This document shows, in pieces, positions 26,808-35,335 of a stretch of 50,601 nt of DNA. A model generated the notes under the pieces. The model was not told the DNA's origin. It saw only the letters and a program-made list of their open reading frames with translations, and did no database searches. The stretch is taken from assembly GCA_002929055.1 (NCBI GenBank), contig PERY01000021.1, positions 1 through 50,601 of the forward strand, read 5' to 3'. This DNA is from Methylocystis sp. Lineage in GTDB: Bacteria > Pseudomonadota > Alphaproteobacteria > Rhizobiales > Beijerinckiaceae. A program made the position numbers and the translations under genes. The number at the start of each line of letters is the position of its first letter. The first letter of the stretch is position 1.

Positions 26808-27521
26808 TCATAATGGAGGATATAACACCCCCTCCAAAAACCCCACCAGATCATCCGTCACGAAATCCACATGCGGCTCCTCGCCGCGCGCGATCTCCCA
26901 CGCTTCGCGCTCCACCGCCTCCCCCGCAAGCGGCAGCACCAGCACCGTCGTCATGCCGCGCTTGTGCGGCACCACGAGGTTGCGCGGCAAATCCTCGAAC
27001 AACACGGCGCGCGCGGGATCGACCTTCATCTGGTCGAGGAAGCGGTCGTAAGTCGCTGCATCGGGCTTGGCGATGAAGTCGGCGGCGATGATGTCGAAAA
27101 TGTCCTCGAAGAGATGGTCGATCCCTATCTGCTTCGCGGTCTTGATCGCGTGATCGCGCGAGCCGTTGGTGAGGATCAGCTTGCGGCCGGGCAGCGCGGC
27201 GATCGCTTCCGCCAGCGAATGGTTGTGCGCGATGAGGGTTCGGTCGATGTCGTGGACAAAGGAAAGATAGCTATGCGCGTCGACGCCATGCTCGGTCATC
27301 AGCCCGCGCAGCGTCGTGCCGTAGCGCAGATAATAGTGCTTCTGGAGCGCGCGCAGCGAGATCGCGTCGTGGCCAAAGAGCCGCATCATGAACAGGGTGA
27401 TGCGGTCGTCGATCTGCGCCCACATCGTGGAAGTCGCGGGATAGAGCGTGTTGTCGAGATCGAACACCCATGTGTCGATGTGAGCGAAGCGGTCTCTCAA
27501 TACGCCTTCGATGTCACGCAT
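26808..27521 (-). CDS. Pyrimidine 5'-nucleotidase-like HAD hydrolase
   Basis: This is a 237-residue haloacid dehalogenase family phosphatase. Motif I is WVFDLDNTLYP (nucleophile Asp in DLDNT), motif II is LTNGS and the late acidic motif is LFEDLPRNL. The family hydrolyses nucleoside monophosphates or similar small phosphates; the pyrimidine 5'-nucleotidase assignment follows the overall sequence type and is not proven here. ATG 27521 is preferred because the sequence immediately upstream belongs to the palindromic repeat 27541-27678. An upstream ATG at 27545 (MTAPVAEKM) lies in the repeat arm itself, and no good ribosome binding site is seen for either. It follows argB on the same strand. Confidence 0.85.
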   Translation of the reverse strand: MRDIEGVLRDRFAHIDTWVFDLDNTLYPATSTMWAQIDDRITLFMMRLFGHDAISLRALQKHYYLRYGTTLRGLMTEHGVDAHSYLSFVHDIDRTLIAHNHSLAEAIAALPGRKLILTNGSRDHAIKTAKQIGIDHLFEDIFDIIAADFIAKPDAATYDRFLDQMKVDPARAVLFEDLPRNLVVPHKRGMTTVLVLPLAGEAVEREAWEIARGEEPHVDFVTDDLVGFLEGVLYPPL

Positions 27522-27540
27522 CTTTTCAGCCACAGGAGCC

Positions 27541-27678
27541 GTCATGGCCGGGCTTGTCCCGGCCATCCACGCCGAGACATGGCGCCCGCGGCGGAGCCAA
27601 CGCCCGCGCGAGGCGGGCCTGCTTCGCACAACCCCGCGCCCGGACGGCGTGGATGCCCGGCACAAGGCCGGGCATGAC
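27541..27678. repeat. Dispersed repeat with 33-base imperfect inverted arms
   Basis: Arm one (27541-27573, starting GTCATGGCCGGGC and ending CATCCACGCC) pairs imperfectly with arm two (27646-27678, starting GGCGTGGATGCCC and ending GGGCATGAC) around a 72-base centre. Such GTCATGxCCGGGC elements are common between genes of Rhizobiales. It fills most of the gap between argB and the HAD phosphatase and overlaps one possible start of the latter. Confidence 0.85.
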
Positions 27679-27716
27679 GGACGCTGGAGCAGCGTAGGGG
27701 ATGTGCGACCGCACCC

Positions 27717-28586
27717 TCACCGCGTGATCAGCGTGCCGGCGCCGTGATCGGTCAGGAGTTCGATCAGCACCGCATGCGGCAGCTTGCCGTCGAGGATGAC
27801 GACGCCCTCGACGCCGCGTTCGATGGCGTACATGCAGGTCTCGACCTTGGGGATCATGCCGCCGGTGATGGTGCCGTCGGCGATGAGGCCGGGGATGTCG
27901 GCGACCTTCAGTTGGCGGATAAGGTTCTTGTTTTTGTCCAGCACGCCGGGCACGTCCGTCAGGAACAGCAGACGCTTGGCGCCGAGCGCGCCGGCGATGG
28001 CGCCGGCGAATGTGTCGGCGTTGACGTTGTAGCTCGCGCCGCCCGGACCTTGCGCCACGGGCGCCAGCACGGGGATGAGTTCGCGGCCGAGCACCTGGTC
28101 GAGCACCGTCGTGTCGACCTTGTCGGGCTCGCCCACATAGCCGAGATCGACGCCGTCGGGGCGCTCGAGCTTTTTGGCCGTCAGCATGCGGCCGTCCTTG
28201 CCGGTGAGCCCGATGGCGCGGCCGCCCTCGGAATTGATGTAGCCGACGATCTGCTTGTTGATGGCGCCGGCCAGCACCATTTCGACGATGCCCATCGTCT
28301 CGCCGTCGGTGATGCGCAGCCCGTCGGCGAATTGCGACTTGATGCCGAGCCGCGTGAGCATGGCGCCGATCTGCGGCCCGCCGCCATGCACGACGACCGG
28401 GTTCACGCCCGATTGCTCGAGCAGCACCATGTCGCGCGAGAAATTGCGCGCCACCTCGTCGTCGCCCATGGCGTGGCCGCCATATTTCACCACGACGATG
28501 GCCTCGTCATAGCGCAGCATATGCGGCAGCGCCTGCATCAGGATGCGGGCCTGGGCGAGCGCGCTTTCGGCTGTGTCGGTGGTCAT
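27717..28586 (-). CDS. argB: Acetylglutamate kinase
   Basis: This is a 289-residue amino acid kinase that phosphorylates N-acetyl-L-glutamate, the second step of arginine synthesis. The glycine-rich nucleotide site [10 protein letters not shown] is at about residues 32-41, the substrate loop [11 protein letters not shown] at about 64-74, and [15 protein letters not shown] plus [12 protein letters not shown] in the C-terminal half. ATG 28586 has CGAGG six bases upstream. It lies downstream of engB with a 70-base gap, continuing the rpmH-rnpA-yidC-engB-argB order common in Alphaproteobacteria. Confidence 0.97.
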   Translation of the reverse strand: MTTDTAESALAQARILMQALPHMLRYDEAIVVVKYGGHAMGDDEVARNFSRDMVLLEQSGVNPVVVHGGGPQIGAMLTRLGIKSQFADGLRITDGETMGIVEMVLAGAINKQIVGYINSEGGRAIGLTGKDGRMLTAKKLERPDGVDLGYVGEPDKVDTTVLDQVLGRELIPVLAPVAQGPGGASYNVNADTFAGAIAGALGAKRLLFLTDVPGVLDKNKNLIRQLKVADIPGLIADGTITGGMIPKVETCMYAIERGVEGVVILDGKLPHAVLIELLTDHGAGTLITR

Positions 28587-28656
28587 GCGTGGCCTCGTGT
28601 CGGAAGCCCGCGGGCGTCGCGGGCGCGCTCCACCTAGACCGGAGTTTCCGTCGCTT

Positions 28657-29361
28657 TCAAGCCCCGCGTTCGGCCAGGAGCTTCGCGACGGCGCCGCGCA
28701 GCGCGGGTATCCCCTCCCCCGTGTGCGAGGAGGTGAAGATGATTTCCGGATAGGCGGCCGGGCGTTTGGCGAGCGCCTGAAGGGTCGCGGCGGCGACGAC
28801 CTCGCGCTCGGAGGCCTTCAGCTCGTCGTGCTTGGTGAGGATGACCTGATAGGAGACCGCCGACTGGTCGAGAAGGTCGAACATCTCTTCGTCCACCGGC
28901 TTCACGCCGCGCCGCCCGTCGACCAGGACGAAGACGCGCAGAAGCGCGGCGCGGCCGCGAAGATAGTCGCGCATCAGCACGCCCCAGCTCGCGACCTTCT
29001 CCTTGCCGACGGCGGCGTAGCCATAGCCGGGCATGTCGACGAGGCGCAGGCGCGCGGGCACACTTTTTGACGCGTTTTCTTCACGCGAACCGGCCTCCAC
29101 TTCGCTGGAAAACGCTTTCGCACCAAGCGCAAAGAAATTGAGCTGCTGCGTGCGTCCCGGCGTATGCGAGACGCGGGCGAGCGTCTTGCGGTTGGTCAGC
29201 GCGTTGAGAAGCGACGATTTGCCGACGTTGGAGCGGCCGGCGAAAGCGATCTCCGGGGGGCCGAGCGGCGGCAGGTCGCTCGCCTTCACGCTGGCGAAGA
29301 TGAAGTCGCACGGACCCGCGAAGAGGATGCGGCCGTCTTCGAGGAAGTCGGGTTCTGTCAT
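28657..29361 (-). CDS. engB: Ribosome biogenesis GTP-binding protein EngB/YsxC with in-frame palindromic insertion
   Basis: This is a 234-residue TrmE-Era-like GTPase needed for 50S subunit assembly. G1 is GRSNVGKS (residues 42-49), the switch I region has HTPGRTQ (66-72), G3 is DMPGYGYA (109-116), G4 is TKHDE and G5 is TSSHTG. Between NFF (75-77) and LRLVDMPG there are about 25 extra residues including [14 protein letters not shown], where family members normally have only a few. That insertion is encoded by a perfect-stem palindrome (29072-29115). ATG 29361 lacks a clear ribosome binding site. A repeat (29390-29466) sits just upstream. Confidence 0.94.
   Translation of the reverse strand: MTEPDFLEDGRILFAGPCDFIFASVKASDLPPLGPPEIAFAGRSNVGKSSLLNALTNRKTLARVSHTPGRTQQLNFFALGAKAFSSEVEAGSREENASKSVPARLRLVDMPGYGYAAVGKEKVASWGVLMRDYLRGRAALLRVFVLVDGRRGVKPVDEEMFDLLDQSAVSYQVILTKHDELKASEREVVAAATLQALAKRPAAYPEIIFTSSHTGEGIPALRGAVAKLLAERGA
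29072..29115. repeat. Palindromic element inserted in frame inside engB
   Basis: Outer arms GCGTTTTC (29072-29079) and GAAAACGC (29108-29115) and inner arms GCGAA (29085-29089) and TTCGC (29101-29105) form a nested dyad. On the minus strand it encodes most of [15 protein letters not shown], the extra loop of EngB. I recall similar residue strings as insertions in other Rhizobiales proteins, but could not check this. Confidence 0.75.
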
Positions 29362-29389
29362 GGCGCAGCGATCAGCACGATCTCTCCCG

Positions 29390-29466
29390 TCATTGCGAGC
29401 GAAGCGAAGCAATCCAGAGCCGTAACGAGGGTCTGGATTTCTTCGTCGCTACGCTCCTCGCAATGA
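29390..29466. repeat. Dispersed palindromic repeat upstream of engB
   Basis: The element begins TCATTGCGAGCGAAGCGAAG and ends CTACGCTCCTCGCAATGA, giving near-perfect terminal inverted repeats around a short centre. It is a type frequent between genes of Alphaproteobacteria. It occupies most of the 129 bases between the yidC stop and the engB start and so lies within a likely operon. Confidence 0.85.
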
Positions 29467-29490
29467 CGATTGCAAGGGACTTTCGCCAAC

Positions 29491-31269
29491 TCACGCCATG
29501 CCGAAGGTCTTGCGGAGATTATCCCACAATTCGAACTTCACGCCGGCGCGCTTGTAGATGACGCCCTGCTGCACGATCGACAGCAGATTGTTCCACGACC
29601 AGTAGATGATGAGGCCGGAGGCGAAGCTGCCCATGGTGAAAGTGAACATCACCGGCATCCAGGCGAACATGGTCTTCTGCACCTCGTCCGTCGGCTCGGG
29701 GTTCATCTTCATCTGCAGCCACATGGTGACGCCCATCACCAGCGGCCAGACGCCAAGCGCTAGATAAGGCCCGAAGAAGGCGACATGGGTCGGGTCGAAG
29801 GGCAGCACGCCGAAGAGGTTGAAGATGTTGGTGGGGTCCGGCGCCGAGAGATCCTTGATCCAGCCGAAGAAGGGCGCGTGACGCATTTCGATCGTCACGA
29901 CGAGTACCTTGTAGAGCGAGAAGAAGACCGGAATCTGCAGCAGCACGGGCAGGCAGCCGCTCGCGGGGTTCACCTTCTCGCGCTTGTAGAGCTCCATCTG
30001 CTCCATGTTGAACTTGTGCTTGTCGTCGCCGTATTTTTCCTTCAATTCTTTGATCTTGGGCTGAATTTCCTTCATCTTGGCGATCGACTTGTAGCTCTTG
30101 TTGGCGAGCGGCAGGAAGGCGAGCTTCACGATGACGGTCACCGCGAGGATCGCAAGGCCGAAGTTGCCCAGCAGCTTGTAGAGGAAATCGATGATGCGGA
30201 ACATCGGCCGCGTGATGAAGTAGAACCAGCCCCAGTCGATCAGGAGATCGAAGCGCTTGAGGCCCGGATTGGCCTTGTAGGCGTCGAGCGTGTCGACTTC
30301 CTTGGCGCCGGCGAAGACATAGGTCGTCGCATCGGCGGTCGCGCCGGGCTCGATGGTGCGCGGCTCCGTCACCGTGTCGGCCTGAAAGGTCTTCGTCAGT
30401 CCGCCCATCGCGACGTAACGCGCTTCGATCGCGGCGTTCTGGTCAGGCGCGACGACGGCGCCCCAATATTTGTCGGTGAAGCCGACCCAGCCGCCAACGC
30501 CCTTGAACGTCTTGGTGGCGTTCGGCTCTTTCTCGATCTTGTCGTAGGTGAGCTCCTCGCCCTTGTCGCCGACGACGCCGACGAAGCCCTCATGCAGGGC
30601 GGCGTAGCCGGCGGACGGCGGATGGCCGATGCGCGTCACGCGAGAGAAGTTGTAGAGCGTGACGGGCTTGCCGGACTTGTTCTCGACCGTCTGCTTGATG
30701 GTGAAGAGATATTCGTCGTCGATCGAGATAACGCGCTTGAAGACGAGGCCCTGGCCGTTGTCCCAGGAAAGCGTCACGGGCCTGGCGGGGGTCAGCTTGT
30801 CGGAGTCGGCGGTCCAGAGCGTCTCGGTCGTCGGCAGCGCGGGCGCGCCTTCTGTCTCGCCGGTGAGATAGCCCATTTCCGCATAATAGGGATCGGGGCC
30901 GTCTTCCGGCGAAAGCAGCGTGATGATCGGGCTCGTCGGATCGACGGTCTGACGGTATGCCTTCAGCGACACGTCATCGACGCGGCCGCCCTTGAGCGCG
31001 ATGGAGCCCAGGATCGAGCGCGTCTCGATCGGCAGGCGCGGGCTGAGGGCGAGAGCCTCGGCGCGGTTGCGCGCAACGGGCTTCACGGCCGAGGCGGCGC
31101 CGGCCTTGTCGGGCGCGCCGAGCTTGGGGATCTTCGCCATGCGCTGCTGCTGCTCGAGCGCCTGCTTCTGCCTCTCCATCTCGGGGAAGGCGTAGAAATA
31201 ATCCCACAGCCCGATGAAGATCATCGAGAGCGCTGCGGCCATGAGCATGTTTTTTGTGTTGTCGTTCAT
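29491..31269 (-). CDS. yidC: Membrane protein insertase YidC
   Basis: This is a 592-residue inner-membrane insertase. The N-terminal signal anchor ([21 protein letters not shown] region) is followed by a large periplasmic beta-super-sandwich domain up to about residue 340. The conserved insertase core then runs to about residue 570, with [39 protein letters not shown], a cytoplasmic [19 protein letters not shown] hairpin and [22 protein letters not shown]. It inserts proteins alone or with SecYEG. Its start overlaps the rnpA stop as ATGA (31266-31269). No yidD gene lies between rnpA and yidC, as is common in this group. Confidence 0.97.
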   Translation of the reverse strand: MNDNTKNMLMAAALSMIFIGLWDYFYAFPEMERQKQALEQQQRMAKIPKLGAPDKAGAASAVKPVARNRAEALALSPRLPIETRSILGSIALKGGRVDDVSLKAYRQTVDPTSPIITLLSPEDGPDPYYAEMGYLTGETEGAPALPTTETLWTADSDKLTPARPVTLSWDNGQGLVFKRVISIDDEYLFTIKQTVENKSGKPVTLYNFSRVTRIGHPPSAGYAALHEGFVGVVGDKGEELTYDKIEKEPNATKTFKGVGGWVGFTDKYWGAVVAPDQNAAIEARYVAMGGLTKTFQADTVTEPRTIEPGATADATTYVFAGAKEVDTLDAYKANPGLKRFDLLIDWGWFYFITRPMFRIIDFLYKLLGNFGLAILAVTVIVKLAFLPLANKSYKSIAKMKEIQPKIKELKEKYGDDKHKFNMEQMELYKREKVNPASGCLPVLLQIPVFFSLYKVLVVTIEMRHAPFFGWIKDLSAPDPTNIFNLFGVLPFDPTHVAFFGPYLALGVWPLVMGVTMWLQMKMNPEPTDEVQKTMFAWMPVMFTFTMGSFASGLIIYWSWNNLLSIVQQGVIYKRAGVKFELWDNLRKTFGMA

Positions 31270-31712
31270 GACGCCGCAGGCCTGTCTTTCGTTTTCCGCC
31301 GGAGGTTCGCGGCGTGTCGCTCGTCGAGCCGCGCGAAGCCTTCGGCCATTTGAGTGATGATGTCGGCGAAGGGCGCAGCTAGCGCCTCCCGCCTCGCGAC
31401 GAACACGTAGTCGCGCCCGGCCCGCGCGCCAAGGGCTTCGCTTACGCGCAAAGCCTCCTTCAGGCGCCGGCGGATGCGATTGCGCCCCACCGACCCCGCG
31501 ACCTTCCTGGTGACGGTGAAGCCGAAACGGGCGTCGCTGGCCGCCTCCGCCGCGCCCTGCTCGGCCATCTGGACCGTGAACAGTCGCGACGAAACGCGCG
31601 CGCCGGTCTTCGACGCACGCACGAAATCCTGGCGGCGGCGCAGGCGCGCCAGCCTCTTACCGGCCAGTCTCTTGTCGGATTGCCGCTGGTCGGCGGGGGC
31701 GTCCGTCGTCAT
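31266..31712 (-). CDS. rnpA: Ribonuclease P protein component
   Basis: This is a 148-residue basic protein that assists the RNase P RNA in cutting the 5' leader from tRNA precursors. The core shows RLRRRQDF at the start, [27 protein letters not shown] (the RNR motif region) at about residues 63-90, and [11 protein letters not shown]. The first 20 residues, [20 protein letters not shown], are a polar extension with no clear family match, so a later start is possible. It follows rpmH by 40 bases and overlaps yidC by four bases. Confidence 0.95.
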   Translation of the reverse strand: MTTDAPADQRQSDKRLAGKRLARLRRRQDFVRASKTGARVSSRLFTVQMAEQGAAEAASDARFGFTVTRKVAGSVGRNRIRRRLKEALRVSEALGARAGRDYVFVARREALAAPFADIITQMAEGFARLDERHAANLRRKTKDRPAAS

Positions 31713-31752
31713 TGTGCCGTCCGCCTTTTCCGTCGAATGCCCGCGGCCGATG

Positions 31753-31887
31753 TCAGGCCGAGAGGCGCTTGCGGCCGCGCGCGCGGCGGGCCGCGATGAT
31801 GTTGCGGCCGCCGACGGTGGCCATGCGGGCGCGGAAGCCGTGGCGGCGCTTGCGCACGATTTTGGAGGGCTGATACGTCCTTTTCAC
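31753..31887 (-). CDS. rpmH: 50S ribosomal protein L34
   Basis: This is a 44-residue, highly basic ribosomal protein with the invariant [17 protein letters not shown] and ending GRKRLSA. The start is GTG at 31887 with GGAGAAGACCG upstream. A longer reading to 32052 is ruled out by the fixed size of L34 and by the promoter located there. It leads the rpmH-rnpA-yidC-engB-argB gene string. Confidence 0.97.
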   Translation of the reverse strand: MKRTYQPSKIVRKRRHGFRARMATVGGRNIIAARRARGRKRLSA

Positions 31888-32053
31888 CGGTCTTCTCCAC
31901 TGGCGAAGCGCGCGCGGGGCGCCTTTCGCTTCTTTTTCAATTATTCGCCGCAGCTCGCGCCGCAGGCCTGAAGGGGGACGGCGCCCGAGGGGTCCGCAAA
32001 GCGGCCCGCCACAAAGCATTCGCCGCCCCTTTTGGAGCGGCGCCGATGGCACG

Positions 32054-32083
32054 CATATAGGAGAAAGCCGCGGCTCAAGTCAA
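32054..32083 (-). promoter_or_regulatory. Sigma70-like promoter of rpmH
   Basis: On the minus strand TTGACT (32083-32078) is followed after 17 or 18 bases by CTATAT/TATATG (32060-32054), a strong match to the housekeeping consensus. It would start transcription near 32048 and give a leader of about 160 bases before rpmH. Nothing else was identified in the 268-base gap between rpmH and the L,D-transpeptidase gene. Confidence 0.65.
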
Positions 32084-32155
32084 TGTTATAGGCAGGGGGT
32101 TTTCGGCCATTGGGCGGACAAAGCGGGCCTCAATGCCTATGGCCCCACCGCCCCC

Positions 32156-32929
32156 TCACCTTTGCGCCAGCTTCTCCACCGGCTGCGCGCCGCGCGAGCC
32201 CTGCACCACGACGCGGGCGCCGGGCTGGACCTTGCTGTAGAGGTCGATCGCGTCCTGGTTGATCATGCGGATGCAGCCGGAGGATTCGCTGTGGCCGATG
32301 CTCCAGGGCTCGTTGGTGCCGTGGATGCGGAACAGCGTGTCCTTGTCGCCCTGCCACAGATACATGGCGCGCGCGCCGAGCGGATTGGCCGGCCCGCCAT
32401 GCATGCCCTCGCCGCTCTGCAGCTTGCTCATCTTGCCCTTGAGGTCCGGGCGGCGCTCGATCATTTCTTTCGGTGGATACCAGTCCGGCCATTCCTGCTT
32501 GTTCTTGATCGTCGCGTCGCCGACCCAGACGAAGCCCTCGCGGCCGACGCCGACGCCATAGCGCGTCGCCCGGCCGGCGCCCTCGACATAATAAAGATAG
32601 TGGCTGGCCGGATCGACGACGACGGTCCCCGGCGCCTCCTTGGTGGCGTAGGCGACGTTCTTGCGCAGGAATTGCGAGCCGATCCCGGAAAGCTTCACAG
32701 CCGGGACGGTGTGCTCGCCGTCCTGAACCGAGCCGTAGATGGCGCTGTATTTGGGCTCGACCGCGTCGGTGAGCGCGACGGGCGTCACCGGCTCGGGCGC
32801 GGGCTTCAGGGGCTTGCCCGGCGCGATCGGGGGCGCGATGGCGGTCAGGGTCGTCGGGGTCGAGTTGCATCCGGCGAGGCCGGCGGCGAAAGCGAGAAAC
32901 GCGAGCTTGCGGCGTGTCGAGAGGGTCAT
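32156..32929 (-). CDS. L,D-transpeptidase lipoprotein (ErfK/YbiS/YkuD family)
   Basis: This is a 257-residue protein. A signal peptide ends in a lipobox, LAGC (Cys at about residue 21), so it should be a lipoprotein. The YkuD catalytic domain in the C-terminal half shows the motif HGTNEPWSIGHSESSGCIRM (His203, His213, Cys219), with the active cysteine that forms 3-3 cross-links in peptidoglycan or attaches proteins to it. The segment GEGMHGGPANPLGARAMYL before it is usual in the family. ATG 32929 is chosen for the signal peptide; the open frame continues upstream without one. The gene is divergent from the TetR gene. Confidence 0.93.
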   Translation of the reverse strand: MTLSTRRKLAFLAFAAGLAGCNSTPTTLTAIAPPIAPGKPLKPAPEPVTPVALTDAVEPKYSAIYGSVQDGEHTVPAVKLSGIGSQFLRKNVAYATKEAPGTVVVDPASHYLYYVEGAGRATRYGVGVGREGFVWVGDATIKNKQEWPDWYPPKEMIERRPDLKGKMSKLQSGEGMHGGPANPLGARAMYLWQGDKDTLFRIHGTNEPWSIGHSESSGCIRMINQDAIDLYSKVQPGARVVVQGSRGAQPVEKLAQR

Positions 32930-33062
32930 GGAAACGCACCGGCAGTCAGGAGTGGCGAGCCCCTTTTTTAGGGGAGAAAGCCGCGCCCCGATATTGCCGA
33001 AAAGACACACGGTCCGCGCGAAATGAACGTCAGGGAAGTTGAAAGCCGCTGGCTTGACCTGC

Positions 33063-33079
33063 TAGACGACCGGTCGCAT
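33063..33079. promoter_or_regulatory. Operator-like palindrome before the TetR gene
   Basis: TAGACGACCGGTCGCAT contains the perfect dyad CGACCGGTCG (33067-33076). It ends ten bases before the chosen ATG of the TetR regulator. A near-identical site precedes the beta-propeller gene at 33763-33779. Together they form a probable operator pair for the regulator. Confidence 0.6.
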
Positions 33080-33088
33080 AATGCCCCC

Positions 33089-33685
33089 ATGTCCGATCGC
33101 ACGATAGACGCCACGAAGAAACGCCTGCTCGACCATGGCGTGGCGATGCTGCTGTTGAATGGTTATCACGGCGCCGGTCTCGCCGAGATCCTCAAGGCGG
33201 CCGGCGTGCCGAAGGGCTCCTTCTATTATTACTTCGCCAGCAAGGAGGAGTTCGGAGCGGCGGCGGTCGAGCATTATATCGCGCCCTTCCTGCGGCTCCT
33301 GACGGAGCGGCTGGCCGAGCCCGGCAAGAGCGGGCTCGAGGCGTTGACGGCCTATTTCCGCGATCTCGCCGCCGAGCTCGAGGCGAACGACTTCAAGGGC
33401 GGCTGCCTCCTCGGCAATCTGATGGGCGAGGTCGGCGACACGAGTCCCGCGGCGCGCGACGCCCTCAAGCGCGCGGTCGACCGCTATCGCGACCTGCTCG
33501 CCAAAGGCCTCGCCCGCGCGCAGCAGGACGGCGCCGCCCGCGCCGACCGCGACGCCCGCGCCATGGCCGACCTGCTGGTCGACGGCTGGCAGGGCGCCTT
33601 GCTGCGCATGAAGGTCGAGCGCTCCGCCGCGCCGCTTCACGCCTTTATCAACGAGACCTTGCTCGGCTACTGCGGCCGCGCCTGA
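33089..33685 (+). CDS. TetR family transcriptional regulator, NemR-like
   Basis: This is a 198-residue repressor-type protein. The N-terminal helix-turn-helix shows GLAEILKAAGVPKGSFYYYFASKEEF (about residues 29-54), the TetR signature. The ligand domain carries KGGCLLGNLMGEVGDTS, a phrase seen in the NemR/TetR_C_6 group that often responds to electrophiles or aldehydes. Ligand assignment is inference. I prefer ATG 33089 because the longer reading to 33023 would cross the palindrome at 33063-33079, which fits better as an autoregulatory operator. The next gene downstream has the same palindrome. Confidence 0.85.
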   Translation: MSDRTIDATKKRLLDHGVAMLLLNGYHGAGLAEILKAAGVPKGSFYYYFASKEEFGAAAVEHYIAPFLRLLTERLAEPGKSGLEALTAYFRDLAAELEANDFKGGCLLGNLMGEVGDTSPAARDALKRAVDRYRDLLAKGLARAQQDGAARADRDARAMADLLVDGWQGALLRMKVERSAAPLHAFINETLLGYCGRA

Positions 33686-33762
33686 CGGCAACAGTAGCCG
33701 CCCCACTTGCCCCGAACCGACGCAGGAGACGCAAAACAAACCAACCTATGACAGCCCAACAA

Positions 33763-33779
33763 TAGTCGACCGGTCTAAT
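33763..33779. promoter_or_regulatory. Operator-like palindrome before the beta-propeller gene
   Basis: TAGTCGACCGGTCTAAT shares 12 of the first 13 bases with the site before the TetR gene, including the dyad GACCGGTC (33768-33775). It lies 21 bases before the ATG at 33800, directly upstream of the ribosome binding site, where a bound repressor would block transcription. Confidence 0.6.
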
Positions 33780-33799
33780 TCTCAAGAGAGGAAACCACA

Positions 33800-34972
33800 A
33801 TGAAAAACGCCGCCGCAGCGCTGTGCGCGCTCGCCCTTTTCGCCGCCGCCCCCGCCCGAGCGGAAATTCTCGCGGCGCTCAACTACGAGACCAAGGCCGG
33901 CGTGACCCCGCGCCGCGAGGGAATCGCCATCATCGACATCGACCCCTCCTCGCCGACCTTCAACAAGATCGTCAGGGACGCGCCGCTGCCAAGCGACTTC
34001 GTCGCCCATCACATTTATTTCAACCGCGATGCGAGCAAGGCCTATGTCACTTCGCTGGGGCGCAGCGCCATCGCGGTCTTCGACGCCGCGAAACTGCCCG
34101 AGGAGCCGCAGATCGTCCCCGTCCCCGACTGCAAGGTGGGCGAGGACATGGTCTTTTCTTCCGATCGCAAGCGCTGGTTCCTGAGCTGCATGGGATCGAG
34201 CAACGTCATCATCGGCGACGCGGAGACCAACCGCACGATCAGCGTCATCTCCGGCGAGGAGCCCGGGCCGGACGCCCCCGCCCGTCCCTTCATCAAACAT
34301 CCGCGCGGGTTGACGCTTTACGAGCCCCTCGACCTTCTCGTCGCGACGAGCACTGTCAATCCCGCGGATTTCAAGCAGGCGGGCGAGACGATCGCCCTCA
34401 TTCAGGCCTCGAGCGGGAAGCTGATCGCGACACACAAGGTCTCCGGCAAGCCCTCCCCATCGGGCGAGGCGCCGGTGGAAACGGCCTTCGTCCCCAGGCG
34501 CGCGCCGCATACGGCCTTCATCACCAATATGCTCGGCGGTTCGCTGTGGCGCGCGGTCTGGCAGGAGCAGGGCAAGACCTTCGCATTGTCCCCCGCCTTT
34601 GATTTTTCGACCATCGGCCAGGGCATGCCGCTGGAGATGGAGTTCAACGAGGCCGGCGACCGGCTCTATGTGACGACCGCGAAACCCGGGGCGCTCAATA
34701 TCTTCGACATCGCCGACACGGCGCGCCCGAAACTTCTGGCGAGCATCCCGACCGCGGCCGGAGCGCATCACTTCGTCTTCTCGCCCGACCGGCGCCACGC
34801 CTTCGTGCAGAACAGTCTGCTGAACCTTCCCGATATGAGCGACGGCTCCGTGACCGTGGTCGATCTCGAATCGAACAAGCCGGTTGGCCGAATCGACGTG
34901 CTTCAGAAGGCCGGACTGAACCCCAATTGTATCGTGCTGATGCCGAAATGGCGGGGCGGCGAGGAGGACTGA
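33800..34972 (+). CDS. Exported YncE-like beta-propeller protein
   Basis: This is a 390-residue protein with a Sec signal (MKNAAAALCALALFAAAPARA). The mature part has repeated blade-like segments: HHIYFNRDASKAYVTSLG, DMVFSSDRKRWFLSCMG, EMEFNEAGDRLYVTTAK and HHFVFSPDRRHAFVQNS, each followed by a short strand such as IAVFD, VIIGD, LNIFD or VTVVD. This is the pattern of seven-bladed YncE/cytochrome cd1-like propellers. The substrate or partner is unknown. GAGAGGAAACCACA precedes the ATG. The regulator gene upstream and a shared palindrome suggest it is the target of the TetR protein. A terminator follows at 35000-35024. Confidence 0.82.
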   Translation: MKNAAAALCALALFAAAPARAEILAALNYETKAGVTPRREGIAIIDIDPSSPTFNKIVRDAPLPSDFVAHHIYFNRDASKAYVTSLGRSAIAVFDAAKLPEEPQIVPVPDCKVGEDMVFSSDRKRWFLSCMGSSNVIIGDAETNRTISVISGEEPGPDAPARPFIKHPRGLTLYEPLDLLVATSTVNPADFKQAGETIALIQASSGKLIATHKVSGKPSPSGEAPVETAFVPRRAPHTAFITNMLGGSLWRAVWQEQGKTFALSPAFDFSTIGQGMPLEMEFNEAGDRLYVTTAKPGALNIFDIADTARPKLLASIPTAAGAHHFVFSPDRRHAFVQNSLLNLPDMSDGSVTVVDLESNKPVGRIDVLQKAGLNPNCIVLMPKWRGGEED

Positions 34973-34999
34973 CGGCGCGGATAGCGACCGAGCGATGCG

Positions 35000-35024
35000 G
35001 GGCGCGGCCAGGCCGCGCCCTTTT
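35000..35024 (+). terminator. Rho-independent terminator after the beta-propeller gene
   Basis: GGGCGCGGC (35000-35008) pairs with GCCGCGCCC (35012-35020) around a three-base loop and is followed by TTTT. It lies 28 bases after the stop codon. Confidence 0.8.
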
Positions 35025-35335
35025 CTCCCGATTGCAACTTTTTGCCTTTGCGCCCTGGAGTCGCGCCGGCGTATTAATTGGGAACGGCGAGTGATTCGCG
35101 TCGCCGCTGCTCATCCTTCCCTCGTTGCGTTCGGTCGTTTTCCTGCGCTTTTGTCGCCCCAATTAAGACTTTGGGCAGCAATGCGGGCGTAAGTGAAGGT
35201 TTATTAACCAATCCCGCTTACCGTTCACGCTAGACGGGAAGAGTCGCAGGGCCAGGGTTTGGTCTGCGACCGGCGGCCGCCACATGGCGCGTTGTCATTC
35301 CGGGAAATTTCGATGGAGCTCGGTGGGGAACCAAC
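35025..35335 (+). promoter_or_regulatory. Long upstream region of ctrA
   Basis: No gene is seen in these 311 bases. Three GANTC sites, the target of the CcrM methylase that times ctrA transcription in Caulobacter, occur at 35058-35062, 35093-35097 and 35241-35245, though about one would be expected by chance. A TTAACCA half site like that bound by CtrA is at 35204-35210. No full TTAA-N7-TTAA site was found. The ribosome binding site is GGTGGGGAACCAAC. Confidence 0.5.

Noticed and set aside
35025..35335. Full CtrA box TTAA-N7-TTAA before ctrA
   Set aside because: Only half sites such as TTAACCA at 35204-35210 are present; no full site with correct spacing was found.
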